Source: Chloroflexota bacterium (lineage in GTDB: Bacteria; Chloroflexota; UBA11872; UBA12225; JAJDUF01). Taken from it: DNA of 64,000 nucleotides. Below the pieces are notes generated by a model, which was not told where the DNA came from, made no database searches, and worked only from the letters and a program-made list of their open reading frames with translations. Of the stretch, positions 43,464 through 53,208 are shown piece by piece; the stretch's first letter is position 1; each line of letters starts with the position of its first letter. Where the stretch lies: assembly GCA_022826725.1 (NCBI GenBank), contig JAJDUF010000010.1, positions 465,930 through 529,929 on the forward strand, in the 5' to 3' direction. The translations under genes were made by a program, and so were the position numbers.

Positions 43464-44423
43464 ATGGACATGCAGTATCGTCGGTTCGGACGGACGGACC
43501 TCCAGGTGTCGGTGGTCGGGTTGGGCAGCGGCGGTCCGAGCCAGCTAGGGCAGAAGAGCGGTGTGCCCGCGGCCGCGGCCGTCCGCGTGGTGCGGCGGGC
43601 GCTGGACCTCGGCATCAACCTGCTCGACACCTCCGCCTCCTACGGCGAGAGCGAGGCCCTTCTGGGCCGCGCGCTCCAGGATGTGCCCCGCGACCGTTAC
43701 GTGTTGGCTACCAAATTCCATCCCGCCGTCCACGAGGCAGGCAAACTGACGCTGCGCCCGGCAGGCGCGCTGACGCAATCGCTGGAGCGCAGCTTGCAGC
43801 GGCTCGGCGTAGACTACGTAGATGTCTTCCAGTTTCACGGCGTCGCGCCCGAAGCGTACCGGCCAGCCATGGAGCGGTTCTTGTCCGAAGCGCGACACGC
43901 GCAGGAGCAGGGGAAGTTTCGCTTTCTGGGCATTTCGGAGGTGTACGTCAACGACGGTCCCCATGCCATGCTCCGCGCGGCCCTCGCCGACAACCACTTC
44001 GATACGATCATGGTCGGCTACAATCTGCTCGCGCCCGGCGTCGAGCGCGTCGTCTTCCCGGCAGCGCAGCGCCAAGACGTCGGCGTGATGATTATGTTTG
44101 CCGTGCGCCGTGCGCTCTCACGGCCGGACTATCTGGTGGAGACCATCGCCGCACTCAAGGATCGTGGGCTGCTGGCTGCGGACGCCCTGCCGCACGATGA
44201 TCCGTTGGGCTGGCTGGTCCACGACGGCGTCGAATCGGTGACGAGCGCCGCGTATAAGTTCGCGGCCGCCCACCCCGCCGTCTCGTCGGTGTTGAGCGGC
44301 ACAGCCAACCTTAGTCACCTGGAAGAAAACGTGCGCTCAATCCTCGGTAGCCCCCTGCCGGCAGCCGACCGCGCGCGCGTGCTCGATCTCTTCGGACACA
44401 TCGAGGAGTGTGTCGTCGAGTGA
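43464..44423 (+). CDS. aldo/keto reductase
   Basis: A 319-residue NADP-dependent reductase of the AKR fold. The catalytic tetrad is seen as Asp and Tyr in DTSASYGES (near residues 52-58), Lys in VLATKFH (near 83) and His in VFQFHGV (near 121). The N-terminal YRRFGRTDLQVSVVGLG is typical. The first of three co-oriented catabolic genes; a gap of 33 bases separates it from the next gene. Confidence 0.9.
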   Translation: MDMQYRRFGRTDLQVSVVGLGSGGPSQLGQKSGVPAAAAVRVVRRALDLGINLLDTSASYGESEALLGRALQDVPRDRYVLATKFHPAVHEAGKLTLRPAGALTQSLERSLQRLGVDYVDVFQFHGVAPEAYRPAMERFLSEARHAQEQGKFRFLGISEVYVNDGPHAMLRAALADNHFDTIMVGYNLLAPGVERVVFPAAQRQDVGVMIMFAVRRALSRPDYLVETIAALKDRGLLAADALPHDDPLGWLVHDGVESVTSAAYKFAAAHPAVSSVLSGTANLSHLEENVRSILGSPLPAADRARVLDLFGHIEECVVE

Positions 44424-44456
44424 TCCTGCTGCAGGCACGGAAGGAGGAGAAATGTC

Positions 44457-45461
44457 ATGGCTGCTGATCTGAAGGTGGCCGTCATCGGCGCCGGAAGCCA
44501 CGCCCAGTCGCATTTCGGCATGATCGCGGCCGAGCCGGCAATGCGGCTCGTCGGCGTCGCCGAGCTTGACCCGGAGCGGCTGGCGCGCGCCAAAGCCGAC
44601 CACGGACCCGAGGTGGCCAGCACCGACTACCGCGAGATGCTGGATCGCACCCGGCCGGACGTGGTGTACGTAGTGACCTTACCGGGCCACCAGCTACCGA
44701 TCGTGTTGGACTGCATCGCGCGCGACATCCATACCTCCATCGAGAAGTCGCCGGGCATGGACTCCGACGAGACGGTCCAGATGCTCGCCGCCGCCCGGCG
44801 TAGCTCGGCGAAGGTCCTCGTCTCTTTCAATCGCCGCTACTTCCCCCAGGTGCTGGCGGTCAAGCAAATGGTCCTGGAGCGTGGCGGCGCCATACATTGC
44901 GCGGCCACCTACAACAAACCCCACTGGGATGGGCGGAATGCACCGCGTGAGGCCATCCCGGATCTGATCATTGGCGACGGCATCCACCTCGTGGATTTGC
45001 TCCGCTGGGTCGCCGGCGACGACATGGAGCAGGCAGCCGACGCGGCAACGGTCTACGCCGACCGCTGGCACAACGGGCCGGGCAGGGACCGGCACAACGC
45101 CATCATCACGTTTGCCAACGGTCGCCGCGCCGTGATGATGAGCCACTATGGCGTCGGGTTCCGTATCCAGCGTTCCGAGGTCCACGCCGAGGACTTCTCG
45201 GCCTACCTGGACACGACCGCTGCCCCGACCGGCGACCGGCCGCCGGGGTTCACCCTCTACGCAGACGGCGCGCCTTACGAGCAGCCACTGGACCTCGCTG
45301 CCGTCGGCGGTCCCGAATTCAACGAGGTGCGGCACCTGGTAGAGTGCATCGAGCAGGATCGCCAGCCGTGGAGCCACCTGGCCGATGCCCTGGAGACGAT
45401 GCGGCTCTGCGAGGCAATTGCCGCGGCCCACAAAGGCGACCTGCCAGCGGCAGCGGAGTAG
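44457..45461 (+). CDS. Gfo/Idh/MocA family oxidoreductase
   Basis: A 334-residue dehydrogenase with VAVIGAGSHAQSHFG at the N-terminus. The usual EKP motif reads IEKSPGM (near residue 99). FNRRYFPQVLAVK and GDGIHLVDLLRW are the substrate-domain markers. It follows the aldo/keto reductase by 33 bases with a good AGGAGG, so the two are probably co-transcribed. Confidence 0.88.
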   Translation: MAADLKVAVIGAGSHAQSHFGMIAAEPAMRLVGVAELDPERLARAKADHGPEVASTDYREMLDRTRPDVVYVVTLPGHQLPIVLDCIARDIHTSIEKSPGMDSDETVQMLAAARRSSAKVLVSFNRRYFPQVLAVKQMVLERGGAIHCAATYNKPHWDGRNAPREAIPDLIIGDGIHLVDLLRWVAGDDMEQAADAATVYADRWHNGPGRDRHNAIITFANGRRAVMMSHYGVGFRIQRSEVHAEDFSAYLDTTAAPTGDRPPGFTLYADGAPYEQPLDLAAVGGPEFNEVRHLVECIEQDRQPWSHLADALETMRLCEAIAAAHKGDLPAAAE

Positions 45462-45479
45462 GAACACACCTACCCCCAA

Positions 45480-45615
45480 TCCCCTCCCTAAAGGGAAGGG
45501 GCTGCCGGGTGCCGTGTGGACTCCCGTTCCCTGGAGGGAAGGGGCCGGGGGTTGGGTCCAATGCCGGTAGCAATTCCATCTCCACATGGTGGGGAGGGCC
45601 GGGGTGAGGACCGAT
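45480..45615. repeat. family B palindromes, three in tandem
   Basis: CCCCTCCCTAAAGGGAAGGGG, CCGTTCCCTGGAGGGAAGGGG with GGGGGTTGGG, and CCATCTCCACATGGTGGGGA fill the gap between the dehydrogenase and the enolase-superfamily gene. Confidence 0.7.
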
Positions 45616-45626
45616 GGAGTGAGACC

Positions 45627-46766
45627 ATGAAGATCACGCAGGTCGAGACCCACGCCGCGCCACTGACCGGGCGGGATTCGCTCATCGTGCGGGTCCACAC
45701 CGATGAGGGACTGGTCGGCTTGGGTGAAGCCTATCCGGTCGGGCCGAACGAGGCGGTCGCGGCGACCATCCGCGACTTCCAGAGTTGGATCGCCGGACGC
45801 GATCCCCGCGATGTCAACGGTATCTGGTACCACCTCTACGCGCACTCGCGCTTTCCGGGCGGCTCGGTCGTCAACGCGGCCATCAGCGGGATCGAGCACG
45901 CGCTCTGGGACATCGCGGGCAAGGCGGCCGGCGTGCCGGTATACCGGCTGCTCGGCGGCAAGTGCCGTGACCGCATCCGGGTCTACCAGAGTTGCGGTGG
46001 CGCCACACCGGAAGCCATCGCCGCCCATGCCCGCCAGCTTGTAGATCAGTACGGCTACACCGCGCTGAAGATGTCGCCCCAGCCCCCCAACAGCGAGCAG
46101 CTGCCGTGGGCGGCCGTCGTCCGGGGGGCCGCCGAGCGCCTAGCGGCCGTCCGCGAGGCGGTTGGGCCGGACGTAGACATCGGGCTTGACCCTCACGCCC
46201 GCATCTTCGAGCCAATGCGGGCACTCGAAATGGCCGCCGCGGTACAGCCGTACCGGCCCTTCTTCTTCGAGGAGCCGCTGCGGCCGGAGAACATTGACGC
46301 GCTCGCCTGGCTGGCGCAGAAGAGCGAGGTGCCCATCGCCACGGGCGAGATGATCTATACCTCATTCGGCTTCCGCGAGCTCCTCGCCAAGCAAGCCGCC
46401 ACCATCATCCAGCCGGACATCTGCATCTGCGGTGGCCTGTCGGAGATGAAGAAGATCGCCGCCCTAGCCGAGGCACACTACGTCACGGTCGCGCCACACA
46501 ACCCACTCGGACCGCTGGCCACCGCCATCAACGTGCATTTCGCCGCGACCACGCACAACTTCCTCATCCTCGAATACCACTCTGACGACGAGTCGCCGCG
46601 CCGCGACGTGCTGCACAATCCGATGCAGCTCCGCGACGGTTACCTGGAGCTACCGGAAGGGTCGGGGTGGGGCGTCGAGTTGAATGAAGCGGCCCTCAGC
46701 ACGGAGCTACGCTCCTGGCATCGGCCGTTCGACACGCAGCCCGACGGCGCCGCCGCCTTCATCTAG
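45627..46766 (+). CDS. enolase superfamily protein, galactonate-dehydratase-like
   Basis: A 379-residue sugar-acid dehydratase candidate. LDPHAR (near residue 186) carries the histidine used as general base in galactonate dehydratases, FFEEP and ATGEM hold metal ligands, and APHNPLGPLATAINVHFAA (near 290) has the second histidine. The N-terminal lysine site reads ALKMSPQ. It is the third co-oriented gene after the aldo/keto reductase and Gfo/Idh/MocA genes, consistent with a sugar-acid pathway. The ATG at 45627 is chosen over a long in-frame repeat-derived extension. Confidence 0.9.
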   Translation: MKITQVETHAAPLTGRDSLIVRVHTDEGLVGLGEAYPVGPNEAVAATIRDFQSWIAGRDPRDVNGIWYHLYAHSRFPGGSVVNAAISGIEHALWDIAGKAAGVPVYRLLGGKCRDRIRVYQSCGGATPEAIAAHARQLVDQYGYTALKMSPQPPNSEQLPWAAVVRGAAERLAAVREAVGPDVDIGLDPHARIFEPMRALEMAAAVQPYRPFFFEEPLRPENIDALAWLAQKSEVPIATGEMIYTSFGFRELLAKQAATIIQPDICICGGLSEMKKIAALAEAHYVTVAPHNPLGPLATAINVHFAATTHNFLILEYHSDDESPRRDVLHNPMQLRDGYLELPEGSGWGVELNEAALSTELRSWHRPFDTQPDGAAAFI

Positions 46767-46806
46767 CGGCAGTGATCGGTCCGGACGAGAAACATGGTGC
46801 TGCTCT

Positions 46807-47421
46807 ATGTCACGTGACGGAAGCGAATCGGCAGACGGCTCCCGCGCCGCTCGGCTCGCCGTATGCCCGGCCACACCCGACGATCTCCCCGAGATTGTGC
46901 GGGTGTACCTGGCGGCCTACGCGCAACCGCCATGGTGCGAGCGGAACGATCCGACCCACAGCCGCATGTACCTGGAATGGCTGCTCGGTATTCCCGATTC
47001 GCAGTGTCTCGTCGTGACCGACGCGGCGGCCGGCAACGGCACGGACCGTGTGTACGGCCTGGTGATGAGCGCCCCGCGCACGCCGGCCGAGTTCTACGAG
47101 GACTGGGAGCGCATCTGTCACCCGCTGCCGCAAGGGTGGCCGCGACTACCAACGGCCACCAACACCATCGGCTACCTCTACGAGTTGGCCGTTGACCCGC
47201 CGTGGCAAGGGCACGGGCTAGGAGGCCGGCTCCTCGACGCAGTCCTGCAAGCACTGACCGGGCTGGGCGCCGAGTTGATCGCCTTGCGGTCCAGCGAGCG
47301 CGCGGCGGTCGCGGTTGGCCTCTACGAGCAGCGCGGCTTCACGCGGTGGCCGCTGCGCGAGAGACGGCAACCCGACGCGCGGTGGTGGCAGCGCCGCACC
47401 ACATCCCCCGCCCGCGATTAG
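46807..47421 (+). CDS. GNAT family N-acetyltransferase
   Basis: A protein of about 204 residues with the acetyl-CoA loop PPWQGHGLGGRLLDAVL (near residue 137) and a C-terminal GLYEQRGF strand, as in GNAT enzymes. The N-terminal region CPATPDDLPEIVRVYLAAY is typical. The start at 46807 avoids an unconserved extension within the previous gene. Its stop codon lies inside the CIRCE operator of the groEL unit. Substrate unknown. Confidence 0.82.
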   Translation: MSRDGSESADGSRAARLAVCPATPDDLPEIVRVYLAAYAQPPWCERNDPTHSRMYLEWLLGIPDSQCLVVTDAAAGNGTDRVYGLVMSAPRTPAEFYEDWERICHPLPQGWPRLPTATNTIGYLYELAVDPPWQGHGLGGRLLDAVLQALTGLGAELIALRSSERAAVAVGLYEQRGFTRWPLRERRQPDARWWQRRTTSPARD

Positions 47422-47459
47422 CACTCGCCTTGACAGAGTGCTAACCGGAACGATATACT
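47418..47459 (+). promoter_or_regulatory. CIRCE operator and promoter of the groEL unit
   Basis: A perfect CIRCE element: TTAGCACTC (47418-47426), a 9-base spacer, GAGTGCTAA (47436-47444). It is the binding site of the heat-shock repressor HrcA. The -35 box TTGACA (47430-47435) lies in the spacer, and TATACT (47454-47459) is the -10 after 18 bases, so HrcA binding would cover the promoter. Confidence 0.95.
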
Positions 47460-47537
47460 CGGCGCAGTAGGGAGCAGGGGCCAAAGCTACCTGCCGAAGC
47501 GACAGCGCGTGTGGATCAGGCACACGGAGAACCTGTT

Positions 47538-47771
47538 GTGGATCAGCATAGGACGGTACCGGAAGCGGGGGCGTCGCCGGACGCCACCGTGCTGACCGGC
47601 GCCGACCTGTGCGAGCTAGGATTCACCGCGGAGGAGGTCGCGCAGTTGTCCACCGTGCGACAGAGCCGGCACCGACGAGAGTTGGACCTCTCCGGCAGTG
47701 AAGTGCAGCGGTTGCAGTTTCTGCGCTGGCTCATCGAGCAGCGGCGGGTTGGCGAGGACGGCACCTCCTGA
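47538..47771 (+). CDS. small protein between CIRCE promoter and groEL
   Basis: A predicted protein of about 77 residues with LTGADLCELGFTAEEVAQL and a basic, helical C-terminus. GTG at 47538 has GGAG 8 bases upstream; a GTG at 47511 is the alternative. I recognise no family. It is not groES, which usually occupies this place. It would be heat-shock controlled with groEL if real. Confidence 0.5.
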   Translation: MDQHRTVPEAGASPDATVLTGADLCELGFTAEEVAQLSTVRQSRHRRELDLSGSEVQRLQFLRWLIEQRRVGEDGTS

Positions 47772-47904
47772 AGCGGCCGTGCGGTCGTGAGCCACACGCA
47801 GCGTAGGTAGGCAGGCCTGTCTCGGTTCGCACCACCACCATGCGGCGGCACCAAATCCCTGGCACCCCAGAGTTGGGACTTGAAGCGTAGAGGAGGAACG
47901 ATCT

Positions 47905-49530
<1,626 letters not shown>

Positions 49531-49559
49531 GCCACGACAGAGACACGGCACGGAACTTG

Positions 49560-49600
49560 GGTCCCCGGTGCTCGCATGAAGCACCGGGGACCACGCTTTT
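49560..49600 (+). terminator. intrinsic terminator of groEL
   Basis: A perfect 13-bp stem (GGTCCCCGGTGCT / AGCACCGGGGACC) with a 7-base loop, followed by a short T run, 30 bases after the groEL stop codon. Confidence 0.85.
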
Positions 49601-49704
49601 AAGGCCCTCCCACTGTGCTAGGGCACAGAAGGTGCGCTGTGCCGCCGTCAGCCGGATTGACACTGCCGAGACATCTGTGCGAACATGGCAGCAGGCGGCC
49701 GGCT

Positions 49705-49732
49705 CTGGATTGCCGCCTGCGTGGCAATGACC
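49705..49732. repeat. dispersed palindrome, family A (reverse)
   Basis: CTGGATTGCCGC..GTGGCAATGACC, a reverse-oriented, partly mismatched family A copy between groEL and the regulator gene. Apart from this and the groEL terminator, the 295-base gap holds nothing else I can identify. Confidence 0.6.
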
Positions 49733-49825
49733 GGGGCGGCGGGCACGGCGGGGCCGGGGCTGACCCGGAAACGGCAGCAGCGCCTCGTCTTGCGGTGAGC
49801 GTAGCGTAGGGAAGCGTAGGTACCC

Positions 49826-50458
49826 ATGCACCCAACGCGCCGGGCGATTCTGGACGTGCTGAAGCGCCGTGGATCGGCCTCGCTCAAAGAGCTGGCCAGT
49901 GATCTCAACCTCGTCCCCGTTACGGTGCGGGCGCACGTGCAGTCCCTGGAGAGCACCGCCTTGATCGCCAGCTCCGATGTTCGCGGACAGCGCGGCCGGC
50001 CGTACCGGGTCTACTCGCTCACCCTCAAAGCGGAAGAGCAATTCTTCCCCAAGCAGTACGACGACTTGGCGCTCCAACTGTTGAGCGGCGTCGCGCAGAT
50101 CGAGGGCAAGGAGGCTTTGCAGCTCCTCGTGGACCGCGTCGCGGAGAACATGGCGGCGGCACAGCGTCCGCGAGTCGAGGGGAAGCCAATCGAGCAGCGT
50201 GTCGCCGAGGTCACGCGCATGTTCGAGGAAACCGGCGGCGCCGCCGACCTGACGGAGACGGACGAGGGCTACATCGTCCAGGAATACAACTGCCCGTATC
50301 TGCGAGTCTCGCGCCAGTCGGCACACGTCTGCGAGATTGACCGCCGGCTCGTGTCCAAGCTCGTCGGCGCTCCGGTCGAGCTGAGTCCCTCCCGCTTGCG
50401 CGATGGCGCCCCGAGCTGCGCCTTCATCATCCCGGCCCGCGATCCGTCGCTTGCCTGA
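49826..50458 (+). CDS. HTH transcriptional regulator with cysteine-rich C-terminus (SufR-like)
   Basis: A 210-residue DNA-binding protein. The N-terminal winged helix is PTRRAILDVLKRRGSASLKELASDLNLVPVTVRAHVQSLE (residues 3-42) with a GRPYRVYSLT wing. The C-terminus has three cysteines spaced C-x12-C-x28-C (NCPYLRV.., HVCEID.., PSCAFII). SufR proteins carry four with x13/x14 within that x28 gap, so this may bind a cluster with one missing ligand or another metal. It stands between groEL and the large membrane protein; its targets are not evident. Confidence 0.8.
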   Translation: MHPTRRAILDVLKRRGSASLKELASDLNLVPVTVRAHVQSLESTALIASSDVRGQRGRPYRVYSLTLKAEEQFFPKQYDDLALQLLSGVAQIEGKEALQLLVDRVAENMAAAQRPRVEGKPIEQRVAEVTRMFEETGGAADLTETDEGYIVQEYNCPYLRVSRQSAHVCEIDRRLVSKLVGAPVELSPSRLRDGAPSCAFIIPARDPSLA

Positions 50459-50495
50459 GTGCCGGGCCGGCAGACGTCCGTGACAGGAGCCGCGC

Positions 50496-53048
50496 GTGCC
50501 TCGGGGGGGCGATACCAACCACCCGCCGCTCGGCATCGCGGCGACCGCGCTGACCGGCGTCGTTGTCGCCAGCCACCTGTTGCTCATTGCCGGCCACGTC
50601 TACGACGACGAGTCCCGCCAGCAGGCCCTCCTCAGCACGCTCCTCCCGAGCGCCCGCCCGGCCTTCCAACCGCTTTCGAGCGATGTCGGCGGCTACTGGC
50701 TCTTCATCGTCGCCGGCTCGGTGTGCGCCCTCGGCGTCACCTGGCTTTGGCAACGATGGGGCCGGCAGCACGCCCTCGCATCAGCGCCGGACACCACCCT
50801 CGCGGCCCAGTGGCTCATTGCCGCTGTCGCCGGCCTCGCTCTCGGCTGGCTGCTGGCAAGCCTGGCGGCCGCCGGACACATCGGCTCTCTCGGCGGCGAG
50901 CCACGCCACGCGGCCGCCGCGCTCGCCCTCGGCAGCCTCGCGGTGAGCCTCGCCGTCTGCACGCTATTGCTGCTGCGGACACGCGCTGGGACCGCCGTTG
51001 CCGAACGCTGGCTGGCCCGTCTTGCGCCTCCCACCGGGCCGGGCACCGTGCTGCCGCTGGGGGCTGCGTTGCTGGTCCCCTTCCTCGCGCCCGCCTACCT
51101 CCAAAGCATCGTCCAATGCGGCGCGCGGTGCATCCCGGAGTGGTCGCCGGTCAACATCCTCATCGGCGCGGGCGTGGTCGTGGCGCTCATCGCCAGCCTC
51201 GGACTGTGGTACACCCAACGCCACCGCTGGCGTGCTGCGGGCGGCCCGTCCGGCCTACGGCTGCCAGCACTCGCCGGGCGCGTCGGCGAGGCAGCGGCGC
51301 TCGGCGCGTGGCCGGCGGCGCTGACGTTCGCGGCAGGCAGCGCCATCGCCGGCTTCCTGCTCTGGCTCCCCGACCCCTGGCGCCCGGTTGGCGACGCTTT
51401 CGGCTGGGATCGGCTCTTCCACTGGGGCTATACCGTGCTCGGCCCCACGCTCGGCGTCCTGCACGGCGGCACGCCCGGCGTGGATATTGTCGCGCACCAC
51501 GGCCTAGGACTACCCATCGGGATCGCGGCGCTCGCGCAGCTCGGACTAGAGCTGACCTACGCAAACTTGGCGCGCGTTCAACTGATCGGGACCGTCCTCG
51601 TCTTCGGGCTGCTTGCCGTCCTGGTCCGTCTGCTATTCGGCAGCATCCTGTGGGCCAGCGCTGCGTTCGTGCTCGCGCTGGGACTGCAATTCGGCGGTGG
51701 CTGGGCCGCCGGCACCTTCACCTGGTGGCACCCGCAGCTCGGCTTCCTGCGTAATCCCCTGGAGCTTGTCCTGTTGCTTGCCATCGTGCAGCACTGGCGC
51801 ACCGGAGCCGGCCGCTGGCTCGTCGTCGCGGCACTGCTCGCTGCGGCATCGCTCTGGTGGGTCACCGACACGGGGCTGGTCAATACCCTGGTCCTGGCAG
51901 TCTACGTCGCCAGCCGCGCGGCGCTGCCCACCCTTTCGTCATTCCGGCGTGCGCCGGAATCCAGCCGTCTCGCGCCCCTCGCCGTGGCCCTGGTCCGAGC
52001 AGCCGGCGCCGCGGCCGTCGTGCTTGGCACCGTAGCCGTCGGCTGCCTCGCCTTGATCCTGGTGACAGTCGGCACGGCGGCGTTTGAGCCGCTCTTCTGG
52101 TCGGCGCTCGCCGAAGGACCGTGGCTCTACGGCAGCGCCGGACTGTACGCCCGCGCCGTAGACCCATTCGGCCTCACCACCGCCCACCTCTACCTCACGC
52201 CGGCGCTATACGTGGCTTTCGCCGCCGCAGTCGTGGCCCTGGCGCTCTATCATCGAGCGCCGGACTCTGACGACGCCCCAAGCGCCGGCCTTGGCACGCG
52301 AACCTACGCTTGGGATGTATCATCCGCACCGCTGCTCCTCGCGCTCGCGGCGTGGGGCCTACTGCTCTACCAGCACTTCATTCGCGGCTCCGAGCCGAGC
52401 TACTGGTTCCGCCACTCGCTGCCCTGGGTACTCATCGTGACCTATCTGCTGGTCCACGCCGCCAGCCGGCTCCACACGTGGCTGCCTCAGCGGGCCGGTC
52501 AGGACGCACCGGCCGCCGGCTGGCCGGCCCTCTGGCTGCTCCTGACCGGCTGCGTGGTGCTGGTCGGTAGCTTCCTCAGCTACCCGCACGCTCTCTGGGG
52601 ACGCGAACGGGAAGCGGTGGAATGCTGGTCGCTGGCGAAAGCGCCCTGGTGCATTGACCGCGCGTGGGCCAGACCGGACCTGCCCCAGCCGGAGACGGTT
52701 GCGGCCGGCGTGGCAGCGATCCAACGCCTGGTACCGGCCGGCGAGCCGGCCGCCGTCATCTCGCCGCTCGACGTGCTGTATCTCCATCTGGCCGAGCGAG
52801 GACCGCTCTGGCGCCACCTCCCCCTCGACCACCAGCCGCCCACGCCGGCTGCCGTTGAGCGCGCGGTACAACGCCTCGCCGACCGGGCGCCGACGTATGT
52901 CTTCTTCGACCGTGCCCTACCGCTTGGCTCCAATACGGCACTGCTCGGTGCTGAGGAGCTGGCCGCGGCGCTGCACAACGCCCTGCGCCGTGACTACGTG
53001 CTCACCGAGCACGCCGGCTCGCTCGAAGTCTGGCGCCGGGCAGCCTAG
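50496..53048 (+). CDS. large polytopic membrane protein
   Basis: An 850-residue protein with many predicted membrane helices spread along its length and a C-terminal soluble region of about 130 residues (from FSLAKAPWCIDRAW onward). The architecture is like an oligosaccharyl- or glycosyltransferase-type membrane protein, but no catalytic motif is certain. It starts with GTG (AGGAG 6 bases upstream). A family A dispersed palindrome is inserted in frame, giving the loop SSFRRAPESS near residues 480-490. It is followed by the MFS gene in the same direction. Confidence 0.75.
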   Translation: MPRGGDTNHPPLGIAATALTGVVVASHLLLIAGHVYDDESRQQALLSTLLPSARPAFQPLSSDVGGYWLFIVAGSVCALGVTWLWQRWGRQHALASAPDTTLAAQWLIAAVAGLALGWLLASLAAAGHIGSLGGEPRHAAAALALGSLAVSLAVCTLLLLRTRAGTAVAERWLARLAPPTGPGTVLPLGAALLVPFLAPAYLQSIVQCGARCIPEWSPVNILIGAGVVVALIASLGLWYTQRHRWRAAGGPSGLRLPALAGRVGEAAALGAWPAALTFAAGSAIAGFLLWLPDPWRPVGDAFGWDRLFHWGYTVLGPTLGVLHGGTPGVDIVAHHGLGLPIGIAALAQLGLELTYANLARVQLIGTVLVFGLLAVLVRLLFGSILWASAAFVLALGLQFGGGWAAGTFTWWHPQLGFLRNPLELVLLLAIVQHWRTGAGRWLVVAALLAAASLWWVTDTGLVNTLVLAVYVASRAALPTLSSFRRAPESSRLAPLAVALVRAAGAAAVVLGTVAVGCLALILVTVGTAAFEPLFWSALAEGPWLYGSAGLYARAVDPFGLTTAHLYLTPALYVAFAAAVVALALYHRAPDSDDAPSAGLGTRTYAWDVSSAPLLLALAAWGLLLYQHFIRGSEPSYWFRHSLPWVLIVTYLLVHAASRLHTWLPQRAGQDAPAAGWPALWLLLTGCVVLVGSFLSYPHALWGREREAVECWSLAKAPWCIDRAWARPDLPQPETVAAGVAAIQRLVPAGEPAAVISPLDVLYLHLAERGPLWRHLPLDHQPPTPAAVERAVQRLADRAPTYVFFDRALPLGSNTALLGAEELAAALHNALRRDYVLTEHAGSLEVWRRAA
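51937..51964. repeat. family A palindrome inside a coding sequence
   Basis: CGTCATTCCGGC..GCCGGAATCCAG, an intact copy embedded in the 850-residue membrane protein gene. It keeps the frame and encodes a loop between two membrane segments. Confidence 0.85.
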
Positions 53049-53208
53049 CGCCGACCGACACCGCAGCCCGAAAGGCCGGAATGGTACCCTGAGGGCCACA
53101 CCTCGCCGGTCGCTGGCGCACCGACCGTCGTAGCCCTCGCCGCACACGGCCGGGCCAGATCGCCGAGCGTCTCCACGACGAGGAAACTACAGCTCACGGA
53201 GCGGCCCG

